In this document: positions 40,163 through 49,521 of the stretch, piece by piece
How positions within the stretch are numbered: position 1 is the first letter of the stretch
How the letters are laid out: each line of letters opens with the position of its first letter
NCBI RefSeq assembly: GCF_000176175.1
Contig: NZ_ACZP01000014.1
Span: 682,001-746,000, forward strand
Reading direction: 5' to 3'
DNA length: 64,000 nt
DNA from: Vibrio furnissii CIP 102972
Lineage (GTDB): Bacteria > Pseudomonadota > Gammaproteobacteria > Enterobacterales > Vibrionaceae
The notes under the pieces: model-generated
Told to the model about the DNA's origin: nothing
Databases searched by the model: none
What the model saw: only the letters and a program-made list of their open reading frames with translations
Translations under genes and position numbers: made by a program

Positions 40163-40694
40163 ATGGATATCGAACACGCACACCCACTTCAACATGAATC
40201 AATGGTGCACGCTGCACTGATGGCCAGCCACGATGATTCGTCACGTGGCGCCGATTTTCTCAGCTTTCGCTTAGCCAATGAACTCTATGGCGTCGCGATT
40301 CGCGACGTGGAAGAGATCCGCGTGTGGGAGCATCCTACGCCGATTCCCCGTTCCCCCCATTTTGTGAAAGGCGTGATCAATCTGCGCGGCATGATTGTGC
40401 CGATCATGGATTTGCGCCTGCGTTTTGGCTTAGGCACCAATGACTATTTACCGACGACGGTGGTGCTGGTGCTGCGCAGTGATGTGGGCGATCACGCACG
40501 GCTGATGGGGTTGGTGGTCGACGCGGTCAGCGATGTGATTGGTCAAGGCGATAACGACTTATTTCCCCGCCATTGGCGAGACGTCCGTGGCGCCGTATCT
40601 CCAAGGATTACTGAACGTTGGCGAGGAAGTGATGTCGCTGCTCGATACCGATTCACTGCTGGATATTGCCCGAATTTTGGGCGAGGAGGCGTGA
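40163..40694 (+). pseudogene. cheW: cheW (first copy), frameshifted at a CCCC run
   Basis: From ATG 40163 the frame reads a normal CheW (FLSFRLANELYGVAIRDVEE, GVINLRGMIVPIMDLRLRF, GLVVDAVSDVI). After the run CCCC at 40565-40568 the expected C-terminus lies in the +1 frame: PAIGETSVAPYLQGLLNVGE, then EVMSLLDTDSLLDIARIL and a stop at 40692-40694 overlapping the ATG of the next cheW. Removing one C restores a 177-residue CheW. As printed, the frame instead continues into the second CheW, giving a 331-residue tandem protein with a garbled linker of about 42 residues. Most likely a homopolymer error or recent mutation. Confidence 0.85.
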
Positions 40695-41158
40695 TGGCGG
40701 CGCAAGAGTTTCTCAGTTTTGTCTTGGATGAAGATGAGTACGGCGTGTTGATTCTCGATGTGCGCGAAGTCCGCGGCTGGAATGACGTGCGCTCGGTACC
40801 CAATTCGCCAGACTACATGATCGGCGTGCTGGATATTCGCGGGGAATACGTCCCGATTGTCGATTTACGCATGCGTTTTCATCTGTCGCCTGCACAGATC
40901 ACGGCCACCACCGTGGTGGTGGTACTCAACGACAGTCAGAAACGCCCGCTGGGGCTGATTGTGGATGGGGTCGCGGAAGTGTACGAACTGCATCCGGAGC
41001 AGATCAAACCAGCCCCACATTTATCGAGCGCAGCAAAACAACAGTTTATTAAAGGCATTGCCGCCGTCAAAAGCGGTCATTTGATTTTGATTGATATTGA
41101 GTCGCTGTTTGACGTGGCAGAACTCAATCACCACACCATTGAAGAAGCAATCATGTGA
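40694..41158 (+). CDS. cheW: CheW (second copy), chemoreceptor-kinase coupling protein
   Basis: 154 residues from ATG 40694: [58 protein letters not shown] and [20 protein letters not shown], the full CheW double-barrel pattern. Its start overlaps the restored stop of the first cheW (TGATG). Two CheW proteins in one cluster are normal for this Vibrio system. It links CheA to the receptors encoded downstream. Confidence 0.93.
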   Translation: MAAQEFLSFVLDEDEYGVLILDVREVRGWNDVRSVPNSPDYMIGVLDIRGEYVPIVDLRMRFHLSPAQITATTVVVVLNDSQKRPLGLIVDGVAEVYELHPEQIKPAPHLSSAAKQQFIKGIAAVKSGHLILIDIESLFDVAELNHHTIEEAIM

Positions 41159-41168
41159 GGGAACACTC

Positions 41169-43586
41169 ATGGCATTTTGGAATCGCAACCCCCAAAAAGA
41201 ACAGCACTATGTCGCACCTGCGGCCGACTCATTGCTTGATGAGTTTGAAAACGAGGCCGAGAAGGGAATTTCCAATCAGCAGCTTCTCTCCGCACTCAAT
41301 GCGGCGCAGACCGCACTGATGATGATCGACCGAGATTTTAAAATTACCTATCTCAATAAGCAGTCGATGAATTTGCTTCAGCAACATGAAAGTTTGTTCA
41401 AATCGGTGTGGCCCAATTTTCGCGCCGATGAAGAATTTTTGATGGGTTACTGCATCGATAATTTTCACGGCAATCCAGCGCATCAACGCCAGATGCTCTC
41501 CACGCCCGCCAACTTGCCGTACGTGACGACCATCGATATCAAAGGGGTCAAGATTGAACTCAACGTCGGGGCGATTATCGACCAAAACGGCATTTACATC
41601 GGCAACACGCTGGAATGGCAAGACGTGACTGCGCTGCGTCAGCAGGAAAATGAAGTGGCGCGTCTGCGGGCGGCGATTGATCAGGCGCAGACGGCGATGG
41701 TGATGATCGACCGCGATTTCAACATCACTTATATCAACACAGAGACACTGACGCTGTTTCGCAAGCATGAAATGACGCTGCGCACGGTATGGTCGGGCTT
41801 TACCGCGTCGTCGGAATGGTTGATGGGACGCTGCATCGATGAGTTTCACCGTAATCCAGCGCATCAGCGCAAATTACTCAGCGATCCCAATAACTTACCT
41901 TACAGCACCGACATTACGATTGGCCCGTTGAAAATCGAGCTCAACGTCGCGGCGATTTTCGACATCAGCGGTGCCTACATTGGCAATACGCTGGAGTGGC
42001 GCGATGTCACCGAAGAGCGGGCCAAAGAGACCGAAATTGGCCGTTTGGCGTCGGCCGTAGAGGGCATGACCACTAACCTGATGATGGCCGACCAAGAAGG
42101 TATCATTCAATACCTCAACCCGTCGTTGGCGGCATTGCTGCGCAGTCGAGAAAGCGAATTGGCGCAGGCGTTTCCGGGCTTTGAGGTCAGCAAACTGGTT
42201 GGACGCAGCATTGACACCTTCCACAAAAATCCGTCCCATCAGCGCAGCATCATCAGCAATCCGGATCGGCTGCCATTCAGTTCGAACATCAAAGTGGGCT
42301 CATTAGAATTTAACCTCACTTGCATCGCGATGCGTGATGGCAAAGGCAACTATATTGGCCCGGCGCTGCAATGGGTGGATATCACCGAACAGCGTGATGG
42401 TCAGCGTCAGGTGGAAAGCCTGATTCAAAAAGCGATTGATGGCGAGCTGCACGAACGCATTGATACCTCAGTTTACAACGGCTTTATGCGCGAACTCGGT
42501 GATGGCATTAACAACCTATTGGATACCTTGGTGGAGCCGCTGGGGCAGTGCATTGATGTCATGAGTCAAGTTGCCGAGGGTAACCTCAACAACCAGATGC
42601 CGCACGAACATCAGGGTGAATTTGGCCGGTTGGCGGAAGCGGTGAATACCTCCATCACCAACATACGCGCCATGGTTGACAAGATCACCAAATCCTCGGC
42701 GCGGGTGGCAACGGCATCGACTGAAATTGCCGAAGGAAACAACGACTTGAGCCAACGTGTTGAAGCGCAAGCCTCCAATCTGGAGCAAACGGCGGCCAGC
42801 ATGGAACAGATGACCGCGACAGTGCGCCAGAATGCCGACAACGCAAAAGACGCCAACGGCGTGTCCACCGATGCCGCGAAAAAAGCGACGCGAGGCGGCG
42901 AAGTGGTTGGGCAGGCGATTAACGCCATGGGTGAAATCAACACTGCCAGCAAGAAAATTGCGGACATCATTGGCGTGATTGACGAAATCGCGTTCCAAAC
43001 CAATTTGTTAGCGCTGAATGCCGCGGTTGAAGCGGCGCGTGCAGGTGAACAAGGTCGTGGTTTTGCCGTGGTCGCGGGCGAAGTTCGCAACCTTGCACAG
43101 CGCAGTGCGGCAGCAGCAAAAGAGATCAAAGGCTTGATCAAAGACAGCGTGGAGAAAGTGGACGAAGGATCGCGCTTGGTGAACGAATCGGGATCCACCT
43201 TGAATGAGATCGTAGAAGCAGTCAGCAAAGTGTCGCATTTGATCGGCCAAATCGCGTCGTCCAGCATCGAACAATCGACCGGGATTGATGAGATCAACCG
43301 TGCAGTGACGGCAATGGATGAGATGACGCAACAGAACGCGTCGTTGGTGGAAGAGATTTCCGCGGCCAGCCAATCACTGAAAGATGAAGGCAAAGAGCTG
43401 TTGAATCTGATGAACTTCTTTACCACCGACAGCAACATCACCACGTTCGAAACACGCAAGTCGACCGCACCCGAAGTGCCCAAGCAATCGAAACGCAGCA
43501 ATGTTAGCGACCTGCGTTCACCGGGCAAAGTGGCGAATGCCCGGCTCGATTTGAACGACGATGGTGATGAGTGGGAAGAGTTTTAA
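41169..43586 (+). CDS. Soluble methyl-accepting chemotaxis protein with three PAS domains and a CheR tether
   Basis: 805 residues from ATG 41169 ([17 protein letters not shown] upstream), without a membrane segment. Three homologous PAS domains (about 36-150, 165-275, 285-400) have alternating near-repeats such as [34 protein letters not shown] and [14 protein letters not shown] poly-HAMP-like region (about 415-510) precedes the signalling hairpin with tip [20 protein letters not shown]. It ends DEWEEF, the xWxxF pentapeptide that tethers CheR and CheB. It is a cytoplasmic sensor; a ligand or cofactor for the PAS domains cannot be named. Confidence 0.95.
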   Translation: MAFWNRNPQKEQHYVAPAADSLLDEFENEAEKGISNQQLLSALNAAQTALMMIDRDFKITYLNKQSMNLLQQHESLFKSVWPNFRADEEFLMGYCIDNFHGNPAHQRQMLSTPANLPYVTTIDIKGVKIELNVGAIIDQNGIYIGNTLEWQDVTALRQQENEVARLRAAIDQAQTAMVMIDRDFNITYINTETLTLFRKHEMTLRTVWSGFTASSEWLMGRCIDEFHRNPAHQRKLLSDPNNLPYSTDITIGPLKIELNVAAIFDISGAYIGNTLEWRDVTEERAKETEIGRLASAVEGMTTNLMMADQEGIIQYLNPSLAALLRSRESELAQAFPGFEVSKLVGRSIDTFHKNPSHQRSIISNPDRLPFSSNIKVGSLEFNLTCIAMRDGKGNYIGPALQWVDITEQRDGQRQVESLIQKAIDGELHERIDTSVYNGFMRELGDGINNLLDTLVEPLGQCIDVMSQVAEGNLNNQMPHEHQGEFGRLAEAVNTSITNIRAMVDKITKSSARVATASTEIAEGNNDLSQRVEAQASNLEQTAASMEQMTATVRQNADNAKDANGVSTDAAKKATRGGEVVGQAINAMGEINTASKKIADIIGVIDEIAFQTNLLALNAAVEAARAGEQGRGFAVVAGEVRNLAQRSAAAAKEIKGLIKDSVEKVDEGSRLVNESGSTLNEIVEAVSKVSHLIGQIASSSIEQSTGIDEINRAVTAMDEMTQQNASLVEEISAASQSLKDEGKELLNLMNFFTTDSNITTFETRKSTAPEVPKQSKRSNVSDLRSPGKVANARLDLNDDGDEWEEF

Positions 43587-43600
43587 CAAGGGACTCAGCG

Positions 43601-44431
43601 ATGTTGGCTTTGAATGAACAAGAATTTGAACTGACGGACAAAGATTTCAAGTTCATCCAGTGGTTTATGCACAAACGGGTTGGCATTTATCTGTCTGACC
43701 GCAAGCGAGCCATGGTTTACGGGCGTATTAGCCGTCAGATGCGCCGCCGGGGCTTGAACCGCTTTGCGGAATATCGTGCGTTGATTGAACACGATGAGCA
43801 GGAATGCATTCACTTTATTAATACGCTGACCACCAATAAGACCCAATTCTTTCGCGAATATCATCATTTTGAATTCCTTGAAAAAGTGGTGGTGGAGGGG
43901 TGGCGCAGCTTGGGCAATCACAACATCAACATTTGGTCGGCAGGCTGCTCGACGGGCGAAGAGCCGTATAGCGTGGCGGCGTCTTTGCTGATGTCGGGGA
44001 CGTTCGACTTTGCGGAATCCGTTAACATCTGGGCGACAGACCTCGATACACAAGTGCTGGATCACGCGCGTCGCGGCATCTATTCGCAAGACGCGCTGGC
44101 GAGCATTCCGAAGCCGTACCTCAAGCCCTGTTTTCTACGCGGTAAAGGTGACCAAGCTGGCAAGATCAAAGTGGCGCGCAAGTTACAACAATTTGTGCAG
44201 TTTCATCAGTTAAATCTGGTCGATCACTGGCCGATGCGCGATGAATTCGATCTGATCTTGTGCCGGAATGTGATGATCTACTTCGACAAACCGACACAAG
44301 AGCTGTTGATCACGCGGTTCCATGATCGACTCAAACCTGGCGGCGTGTTGTTTCTGGGTCATTCTGAAAGCTTGGGGCGTTGCAGTTCGATGTTCCACCA
44401 TTTAGGCCAGACGATTTACGTCAAGATGTAG
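43601..44431 (+). CDS. cheR: Chemoreceptor glutamate methyltransferase CheR
   Basis: 276 residues from ATG 43601 (AAGGGA upstream). N-terminal helical domain, then [20 protein letters not shown], the SAM-binding [20 protein letters not shown], the later [19 protein letters not shown] and [20 protein letters not shown]. It methylates receptor glutamates using SAM. The receptor gene just before it ends with a CheR-docking pentapeptide, so this pair is probably cognate. Confidence 0.97.
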   Translation: MLALNEQEFELTDKDFKFIQWFMHKRVGIYLSDRKRAMVYGRISRQMRRRGLNRFAEYRALIEHDEQECIHFINTLTTNKTQFFREYHHFEFLEKVVVEGWRSLGNHNINIWSAGCSTGEEPYSVAASLLMSGTFDFAESVNIWATDLDTQVLDHARRGIYSQDALASIPKPYLKPCFLRGKGDQAGKIKVARKLQQFVQFHQLNLVDHWPMRDEFDLILCRNVMIYFDKPTQELLITRFHDRLKPGGVLFLGHSESLGRCSSMFHHLGQTIYVKM

Positions 44432-44437
44432 CGCAGC

Positions 44438-45085
44438 ATGATGGATAGCCCAGCCACCACGACAATCAAAATGGAGAACGTGAAATACGATCGTTTTCCC
44501 AATTTAAAACCCAACATGCCGTGGGTTAAAGTGCTGCCGGGCGGTGTTTATGCCACAGCGCAAGAGGAGATCATTTGTACTGGGCTGGGTTCGTGTGTGT
44601 CGGCGTGTATCTGGGATGAAAAAGCGGGCGTGGGTGGCATGAATCATTTTTTGCTGCCGTTTGATACCAGCGCGCAACTGCATCATTGGAAGCCCAACGA
44701 GATTCTCTCGACGGCTTCGCGCTATGGCTGTTATGCGATGGAGCTGCTGATCAACCAACTGATTAATATGGGGGCTGATCGGCGCGGCTTGAAAGTGAAG
44801 TTGTTTGGTGGTGCCCAATTGATGGGTTTTCAATCGTTGATTGGGATTAAGAACGTGGAGTTTGTGCTCGATTACGTCAAACGCGAGCACCTCAATGTAC
44901 AAGCACAGGATTTGGGTGGGTCTGAGCCGCGACGTGTCCTGTTTGATCCCAAAAGCGGCAAGGTGTGGATTAAGCGTATTCCATGCGCTGAGGTGACGGC
45001 CATTCGACGTCATGAAGCGCGTTATTCGCATCAACTCGATCAAGCCACACATGCCGAGTTGACCCCAGTGGAGCTGTTTGAATGA
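44438..45085 (+). CDS. cheD: Chemoreceptor glutamine deamidase CheD
   Basis: 215 residues with the CheD signatures [40 protein letters not shown] and [12 protein letters not shown]. Cys in GSCVS and the His in MNHF are the expected catalytic pair. CheD deamidates receptor Gln to Glu. The start is either ATG 44438 or a following ATG. It overlaps the cheB start by 4 bases. Confidence 0.95.
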   Translation: MMDSPATTTIKMENVKYDRFPNLKPNMPWVKVLPGGVYATAQEEIICTGLGSCVSACIWDEKAGVGGMNHFLLPFDTSAQLHHWKPNEILSTASRYGCYAMELLINQLINMGADRRGLKVKLFGGAQLMGFQSLIGIKNVEFVLDYVKREHLNVQAQDLGGSEPRRVLFDPKSGKVWIKRIPCAEVTAIRRHEARYSHQLDQATHAELTPVELFE

Positions 45086-46128
45086 GCAAAAAGATCAAAG
45101 TGTTGGTCGTGGATGATTCGCCGGTGTTTCGCGCGCTGCTGATGCAATTGATTGATTCAGATCCGGATCTTGACGTGGTCGCGGGCGCTGAAGATCCCTA
45201 TCAAGCGCGTGAACTGATCAAACGCCACAACCCGGATGTGCTGACGTTGGATATTGAAATGCCCAAGATGAATGGGGTGCAATTTCTGCGCAATTTGATG
45301 CGTCTGCGTCCGATGCCGGTGGTGATGATTTCCACCTTGGCGCAGCATGGTGCAGACGCCACATTAGCCGCCTTGGAGCTTGGCGCTGTTGACTATTTCC
45401 CCAAGCCGTCGGTCGACAACACCGCCGACATGGTCAATTACAAAACGTTGGTCAACGAGAAAATCAAAATGGCGGCGGGCGCAAATGTCGCCACTGCCAC
45501 CAAAGCGGTTTCGGCGCCTCCGTTGCCGTTCACGGCGGGGGAGACGCGTATCCAACTGCTCGCGATTGGCGCTTCAACCGGGGGGACGGAAGCGGTGAAA
45601 AGTGTGCTGTCGGCGCTGCCCGCCACGTTGCCACCGATTGTGATCACGCAACACATCAGTGCCATGTTTACGCCATCATTTGCCAAACGCTTGGATGATC
45701 ACAGCGCCATCAGCGTACAGGAAGTCACCAGCGGCCACACGTTACTGTTGGCAGGACACGCGTATTTGGCGCCGGGCGATCGCCACATGGTGGTGGTCAA
45801 ACGCGGCGCGCAGTTTTATGCCGAATTGGATGACCGCGGCCCGGTCAATCGTCACAAACCGTCCGTGGATGTGATGTTTGATTCGGTGGCAGAAGTGGCG
45901 GGCGATCGCGCCATCGGCGTGATTCTGACCGGCATGGGACAAGATGGCGCGCGAGGTATGTTGCGAATGCGCCAACAAGGGGCTCCGACGGTGGCGCAAG
46001 ATGAAAAGAGCAGTGTGGTGTGGGGCATGCCGAGAGTGGCGGTTGAACTCGGCGGCGCGCTCGATGTGCGCGCGCTCAATGCGGTGCCGCAATGGATCTG
46101 TGAACAAATACAAATGCACAAAAAATGA
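45082..46128 (+). CDS. cheB: Chemotaxis-specific methylesterase CheB
   Basis: 348 residues. Receiver domain with [18 protein letters not shown] and phospho-acceptor Asp in [19 protein letters not shown], a linker, and the C-terminal methylesterase with catalytic Ser in [17 protein letters not shown], His in [12 protein letters not shown] and Asp in [15 protein letters not shown]. It removes methyl groups from receptors when phosphorylated by CheA. Gene order cheR-cheD-cheB is compact. Confidence 0.97.
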   Translation: MSKKIKVLVVDDSPVFRALLMQLIDSDPDLDVVAGAEDPYQARELIKRHNPDVLTLDIEMPKMNGVQFLRNLMRLRPMPVVMISTLAQHGADATLAALELGAVDYFPKPSVDNTADMVNYKTLVNEKIKMAAGANVATATKAVSAPPLPFTAGETRIQLLAIGASTGGTEAVKSVLSALPATLPPIVITQHISAMFTPSFAKRLDDHSAISVQEVTSGHTLLLAGHAYLAPGDRHMVVVKRGAQFYAELDDRGPVNRHKPSVDVMFDSVAEVAGDRAIGVILTGMGQDGARGMLRMRQQGAPTVAQDEKSSVVWGMPRVAVELGGALDVRALNAVPQWICEQIQMHKK

Positions 46129-46155
46129 CGTTGGATGTGGTGCCCAGGAGCGGAT

Positions 46156-47346
46156 ATGAAAGAGACAAAAACACGCAATAGAAAAGGCTTGATTCTGCTT
46201 GCCCAAGTGGTGGTGTTAGGCGGTTTGGCGATGCTGGCGCAGAGCGTGTGGTTCATGCTCGGCGCGATGGTCGCAGCGGCATTGCCTTGGTTAGTGTTGT
46301 CGGCGAGGCAAACAGTTGACGCCACCCCTGCGGCAGCCTCGGTGCGCCAAACTAACGGGGCCGTCCAGACATCACAGCCGCCATCAAATCAAGCGCATCA
46401 GTCCAGCGAACGGCTTGAATCGGTGGTGAGCCTGAATATCGAACGCGTGCGCGAACCGTTGGAAAAGCAGCATCGCATCGTCGATGAATCCGTCGAACTG
46501 CTCAACGAGAGCTTTTTCGGCCTGCAAACCGTCAGTGAACAGCAATCGGCGATTTCCAGTACGTTGGTGAATAACCTACTGGCCAACCAAAACAGTGAAT
46601 ATAGCTTAACCACGGTGCTGCCGCGCACCGAAGCCATCATCAATGAATTTGTTTCTACGCTGTTGAATGTGTCGGAAAAGAGCACCTCAGCCGTCAACAG
46701 CATTCGCGACATGTCACTCAAGTTGGACGTGGTGTTTCAGTTGCTTGATCAGGTGCGGGGCTTGTCTGAGCAAACCAATCTGTTGGCGCTGAATGCCGCC
46801 ATTGAAGCAGCACGCGCGGGTGAGGCTGGGCGCGGATTTGCGGTGGTGGCCCAAGAGGTTCGTAACCTGTCGGTGAAAGCGGAAGCGCTCAACAGCCAAA
46901 TCGAAAAAGAGATCCAGATTGCGCAGCAAACGGTGAAAGAAGCCAATAAAACTGTGGGTGAAATGGCATCCATTGATATGTCACACGTTGAAGCCTCCAA
47001 AGGCAAAGTGGATGACATGCTGCATGGGGTACAACAGGTGAACACCGAAATTGAGCGTGAAGTGCAAAAAATGCAAGAGCTGGGGCAAGTGTTGGTTAAA
47101 CACGTTGGCGATGGTGTGCGTTCGCTGCAATTTGCCGACATAGTGGTTCAGCAAGGGGATTATGCGCAGGATTCACTCAATTACTTGGAAGAGGCCATTA
47201 GCTTGCTGAGTATGCTGCGCCACAACACACAGGCGCTGGAAGCGGTCACGGCACAAATTCAACAGCTGGAGGAGCGCTCGTCCAAACGCAGCGCGCCAGC
47301 GGCCAATCAGAGCTGCATGGACGAAGGTGAAGTGGAGCTGTTCTAA
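46156..47346 (+). CDS. Short membrane-anchored chemoreceptor without a periplasmic sensor
   Basis: 396 residues from ATG 46156 with CAGGAG upstream. A basic N-terminus precedes a tight membrane hairpin (about residues 10-48: [18 protein letters not shown], then [18 protein letters not shown]) with almost no periplasmic loop and no HAMP. The cytoplasmic signalling helix bundle has the tip [20 protein letters not shown]. The membrane hairpin itself may sense membrane state or a partner. It lies between cheB and the STAS/PP2C pair, so it could link chemosensory signalling to that branch. Confidence 0.9.
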   Translation: MKETKTRNRKGLILLAQVVVLGGLAMLAQSVWFMLGAMVAAALPWLVLSARQTVDATPAAASVRQTNGAVQTSQPPSNQAHQSSERLESVVSLNIERVREPLEKQHRIVDESVELLNESFFGLQTVSEQQSAISSTLVNNLLANQNSEYSLTTVLPRTEAIINEFVSTLLNVSEKSTSAVNSIRDMSLKLDVVFQLLDQVRGLSEQTNLLALNAAIEAARAGEAGRGFAVVAQEVRNLSVKAEALNSQIEKEIQIAQQTVKEANKTVGEMASIDMSHVEASKGKVDDMLHGVQQVNTEIEREVQKMQELGQVLVKHVGDGVRSLQFADIVVQQGDYAQDSLNYLEEAISLLSMLRHNTQALEAVTAQIQQLEERSSKRSAPAANQSCMDEGEVELF

Positions 47347-47355
47347 GGAGAAACT

Positions 47356-47655
47356 ATGGGCATTGAAACCAATATCGACAATGAGAACAAGCACGTGACT
47401 ATCTCGGTGGAGGGCACGTTCTGTTTTAATTTGGTGCAGGATTTTCGCAGCAGTTATGCCAAACGCTTTGACCACCGTTACACCGTCGACATGCGCAAAG
47501 TGAACTACATTGATAGTGCGGCCTTGGGGATGTTGTTGAACATGAAAAATTACCTCGAACAGCCAGATGGCATGATTCGCATCATCAACACGCTGCCGCA
47601 AGTCAGGAAAGTGTTGATGATTTCTCGCTTCGATAAGAAGTTCTCCATTGAATAG
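47356..47655 (+). CDS. STAS-domain anti-sigma-factor-antagonist-like protein
   Basis: 99 residues. The STAS strand-loop is YTVDMRKVNYIDSAALGMLL. Compared with the classical D-S-S-G-L-G of SpoIIAA/RsbV, where the second Ser is phosphorylated, this reads D-S-A-A-L-G: one Ser remains but the usual acceptor position is Ala. It sits 17 bases upstream of the PP2C-type regulator, the typical pairing of antagonist and phosphatase (as in HsbA-HsbR of Pseudomonas). Its actual phosphorylation state cannot be predicted. Confidence 0.87.
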   Translation: MGIETNIDNENKHVTISVEGTFCFNLVQDFRSSYAKRFDHRYTVDMRKVNYIDSAALGMLLNMKNYLEQPDGMIRIINTLPQVRKVLMISRFDKKFSIE

Positions 47656-47672
47656 AGCGTGAGGCGACCCCT

Positions 47673-49373
47673 ATGCGAGTGATGGTGATCGACGATCATG
47701 CCACCAATCGAGAGCTGTGCCGGTTTATGTTGGCACATGTGGCAGAACACATTGATGTGTTTGAAAACGGCCAAGGCGTGGTCGAGGCGATGCAGCAGAT
47801 GACATCGCTGCCCGATTTGATTCTGCTGGATGTGATGATGCCGATCAAAGATGGTTTTGCCACTGCGCAAGACATTCGCCGTGCATTTCCGGACAACTAT
47901 ATTCCCATCATCTTTCTCACCGTTCTGGATGATCACGACTCGTTTGAACGCTGCTTGTCGCTGGGGGATGATTTCATCCTCAAACCGGTAGAACGCAGTG
48001 TGTTGATTGCCAAAGTGCAGGCGCATTATCGAGTGGTGAAAATGCACAACGAGGTGACGGAGCAGCGCGATCAACTGCAACACTTTCGTGAACAGGTTCA
48101 ATACGACTACGCGATCTCCGAATCGATTTTCTCCAATTTGATGGAAGAGATGAGCGCGCAGGTCGAGCACATTTTTGGCATCGAATACATTTCAACCCCC
48201 TCTACCATTTTCAATGGCGATCTGATTGTGGTGGCCAGTCGGCCCTATGGCGGCGTGTATGTGATGATTGCCGATGCGACAGGCAGTGGTTTACCAGCGG
48301 CCATCTCAACCATTCCGGCCACGCGCACCTTCTTTTCGACCGCTGCACGGGGATTATCGCTGGGGGAAATTGTCACGGAGCTCAATCGCTCCCTAGAAAG
48401 TTTTCTGCCGACCGGCATGATGTTGGCCGCGAGCGTGTTTGAAGTGCGAGCCAATGGATTTGAAGTCTCGTGGTGGGGCGGCGGTTTACCCGAAGGGTAT
48501 GTGTTGGATGAGTCCGGCCAAATCATTAAACGCTTAGTCTCGTCGCACATGCCGCTTGGCGTGCTCAACGTTCATGAATTTGAAAGTGATATTCAGCAGG
48601 TCAAATTGGAGCCGGGGCAGCGGATTGTGTGTTATACCGATGGCATCACGGAAGCAGAAAATGCCGCCGGTGAATTGTATGGTGAGGCACGTTTAGAAAC
48701 GCTGCTTGGCCGGGTGCCGCAGGGCGAGCTGATTCCCACGCTGTACGATGAAGTGCAGCGATTTGCCAAAGCTGGCACCAGCGACGATCTCTCCATTTTG
48801 ACCATGACGTTTCCCATTACCAACATCAGCCCAGTGCAATTGACGCCGCCATTGCTGTTGAGCAAGTTGCCGGTCAAAAGTACGCTCAGTTTCCCAGCTT
48901 CAGTGTTGCGTGAGGTGGTGGTGATGAATGAAGTGCGCACCTTTCTTAAAGGCATTGTGTTGGGCGGTGCGCATTTGGATCTGTTGTGTTCGATTTTGTC
49001 GGAGCTCTTTTCCAATGCGATTGAACATGGCTTGCTGGCGCTGAAATCGGACATCAAAGACGATCCCGATGGCTTCATTCGTTACTACCAAGTGCGCGAA
49101 GAGAAACTCAACGCGCTCGATGATGCGCATTGGATTCGATTGGATGTCGATTATCAGCCGAGCCGTTCGCGGATTGAATTTACCTTGGAACACAGTGGCA
49201 GAGGGTTTGATTGCCAGCAGCAGCGCAGCGTCGATGCCGACTTCACATACGGTCGAGGTATCTTGTTGGCGTCTGAGTTATGCGAGTCGCTGCACTATTC
49301 CAATGGCGGTAAGTGCGTGCATGCCGTGTATGTATTTAGCGGTTCGCATCCTTTTCCGTCACCCATCCCCTAA
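47673..49373 (+). CDS. Response regulator with PP2C-type (SpoIIE) phosphatase and Ser-kinase-like ATPase domains
   Basis: 566 residues with three parts. The receiver (about 1-125) has MVIDDHATNREL and phospho-Asp in DLILLDVMMPIKDGF. The PP2C/SpoIIE phosphatase (about 175-390) has GGVYVMIADATGSGLPAAIS, MPLGVLNVHEFE and IVCYTDGITEAENAAGELYG. The C-terminal HATPase_c domain of the RsbW type (about 410-560) has N-box ILSELFSNAIEHGLLAL and FTLEHSGRGFDC. It can in principle both phosphorylate and dephosphorylate the adjacent STAS protein under CheA or other kinase control, as in HsbR. Final gene of the chemotaxis run; a parS2 site begins 3 bases after its stop. Confidence 0.93.
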   Translation: MRVMVIDDHATNRELCRFMLAHVAEHIDVFENGQGVVEAMQQMTSLPDLILLDVMMPIKDGFATAQDIRRAFPDNYIPIIFLTVLDDHDSFERCLSLGDDFILKPVERSVLIAKVQAHYRVVKMHNEVTEQRDQLQHFREQVQYDYAISESIFSNLMEEMSAQVEHIFGIEYISTPSTIFNGDLIVVASRPYGGVYVMIADATGSGLPAAISTIPATRTFFSTAARGLSLGEIVTELNRSLESFLPTGMMLAASVFEVRANGFEVSWWGGGLPEGYVLDESGQIIKRLVSSHMPLGVLNVHEFESDIQQVKLEPGQRIVCYTDGITEAENAAGELYGEARLETLLGRVPQGELIPTLYDEVQRFAKAGTSDDLSILTMTFPITNISPVQLTPPLLLSKLPVKSTLSFPASVLREVVVMNEVRTFLKGIVLGGAHLDLLCSILSELFSNAIEHGLLALKSDIKDDPDGFIRYYQVREEKLNALDDAHWIRLDVDYQPSRSRIEFTLEHSGRGFDCQQQRSVDADFTYGRGILLASELCESLHYSNGGKCVHAVYVFSGSHPFPSPIP

Positions 49374-49375
49374 CC

Positions 49376-49390
49376 ATTTACACTGTAAAA
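49376..49390. promoter_or_regulatory. parS2 centromere site (copy 6, right-most)
   Basis: ATTTACACTGTAAAA matches the consensus, just after the PP2C regulator stop codon, about 19 kb right of the ori2 iterons. Confidence 0.85.
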
Positions 49391-49521
49391 CCTGATTCAT
49401 GACCTAGACTTTGGTTCCAGAAGTGATGCAAGCCTTAATTTGAACATCGAATTATTTCGACTCCGTATCATTTTTTATACACTGTGTTGTAAACGACAGG
49501 AATGCCGTAAGGTGACGCAGT

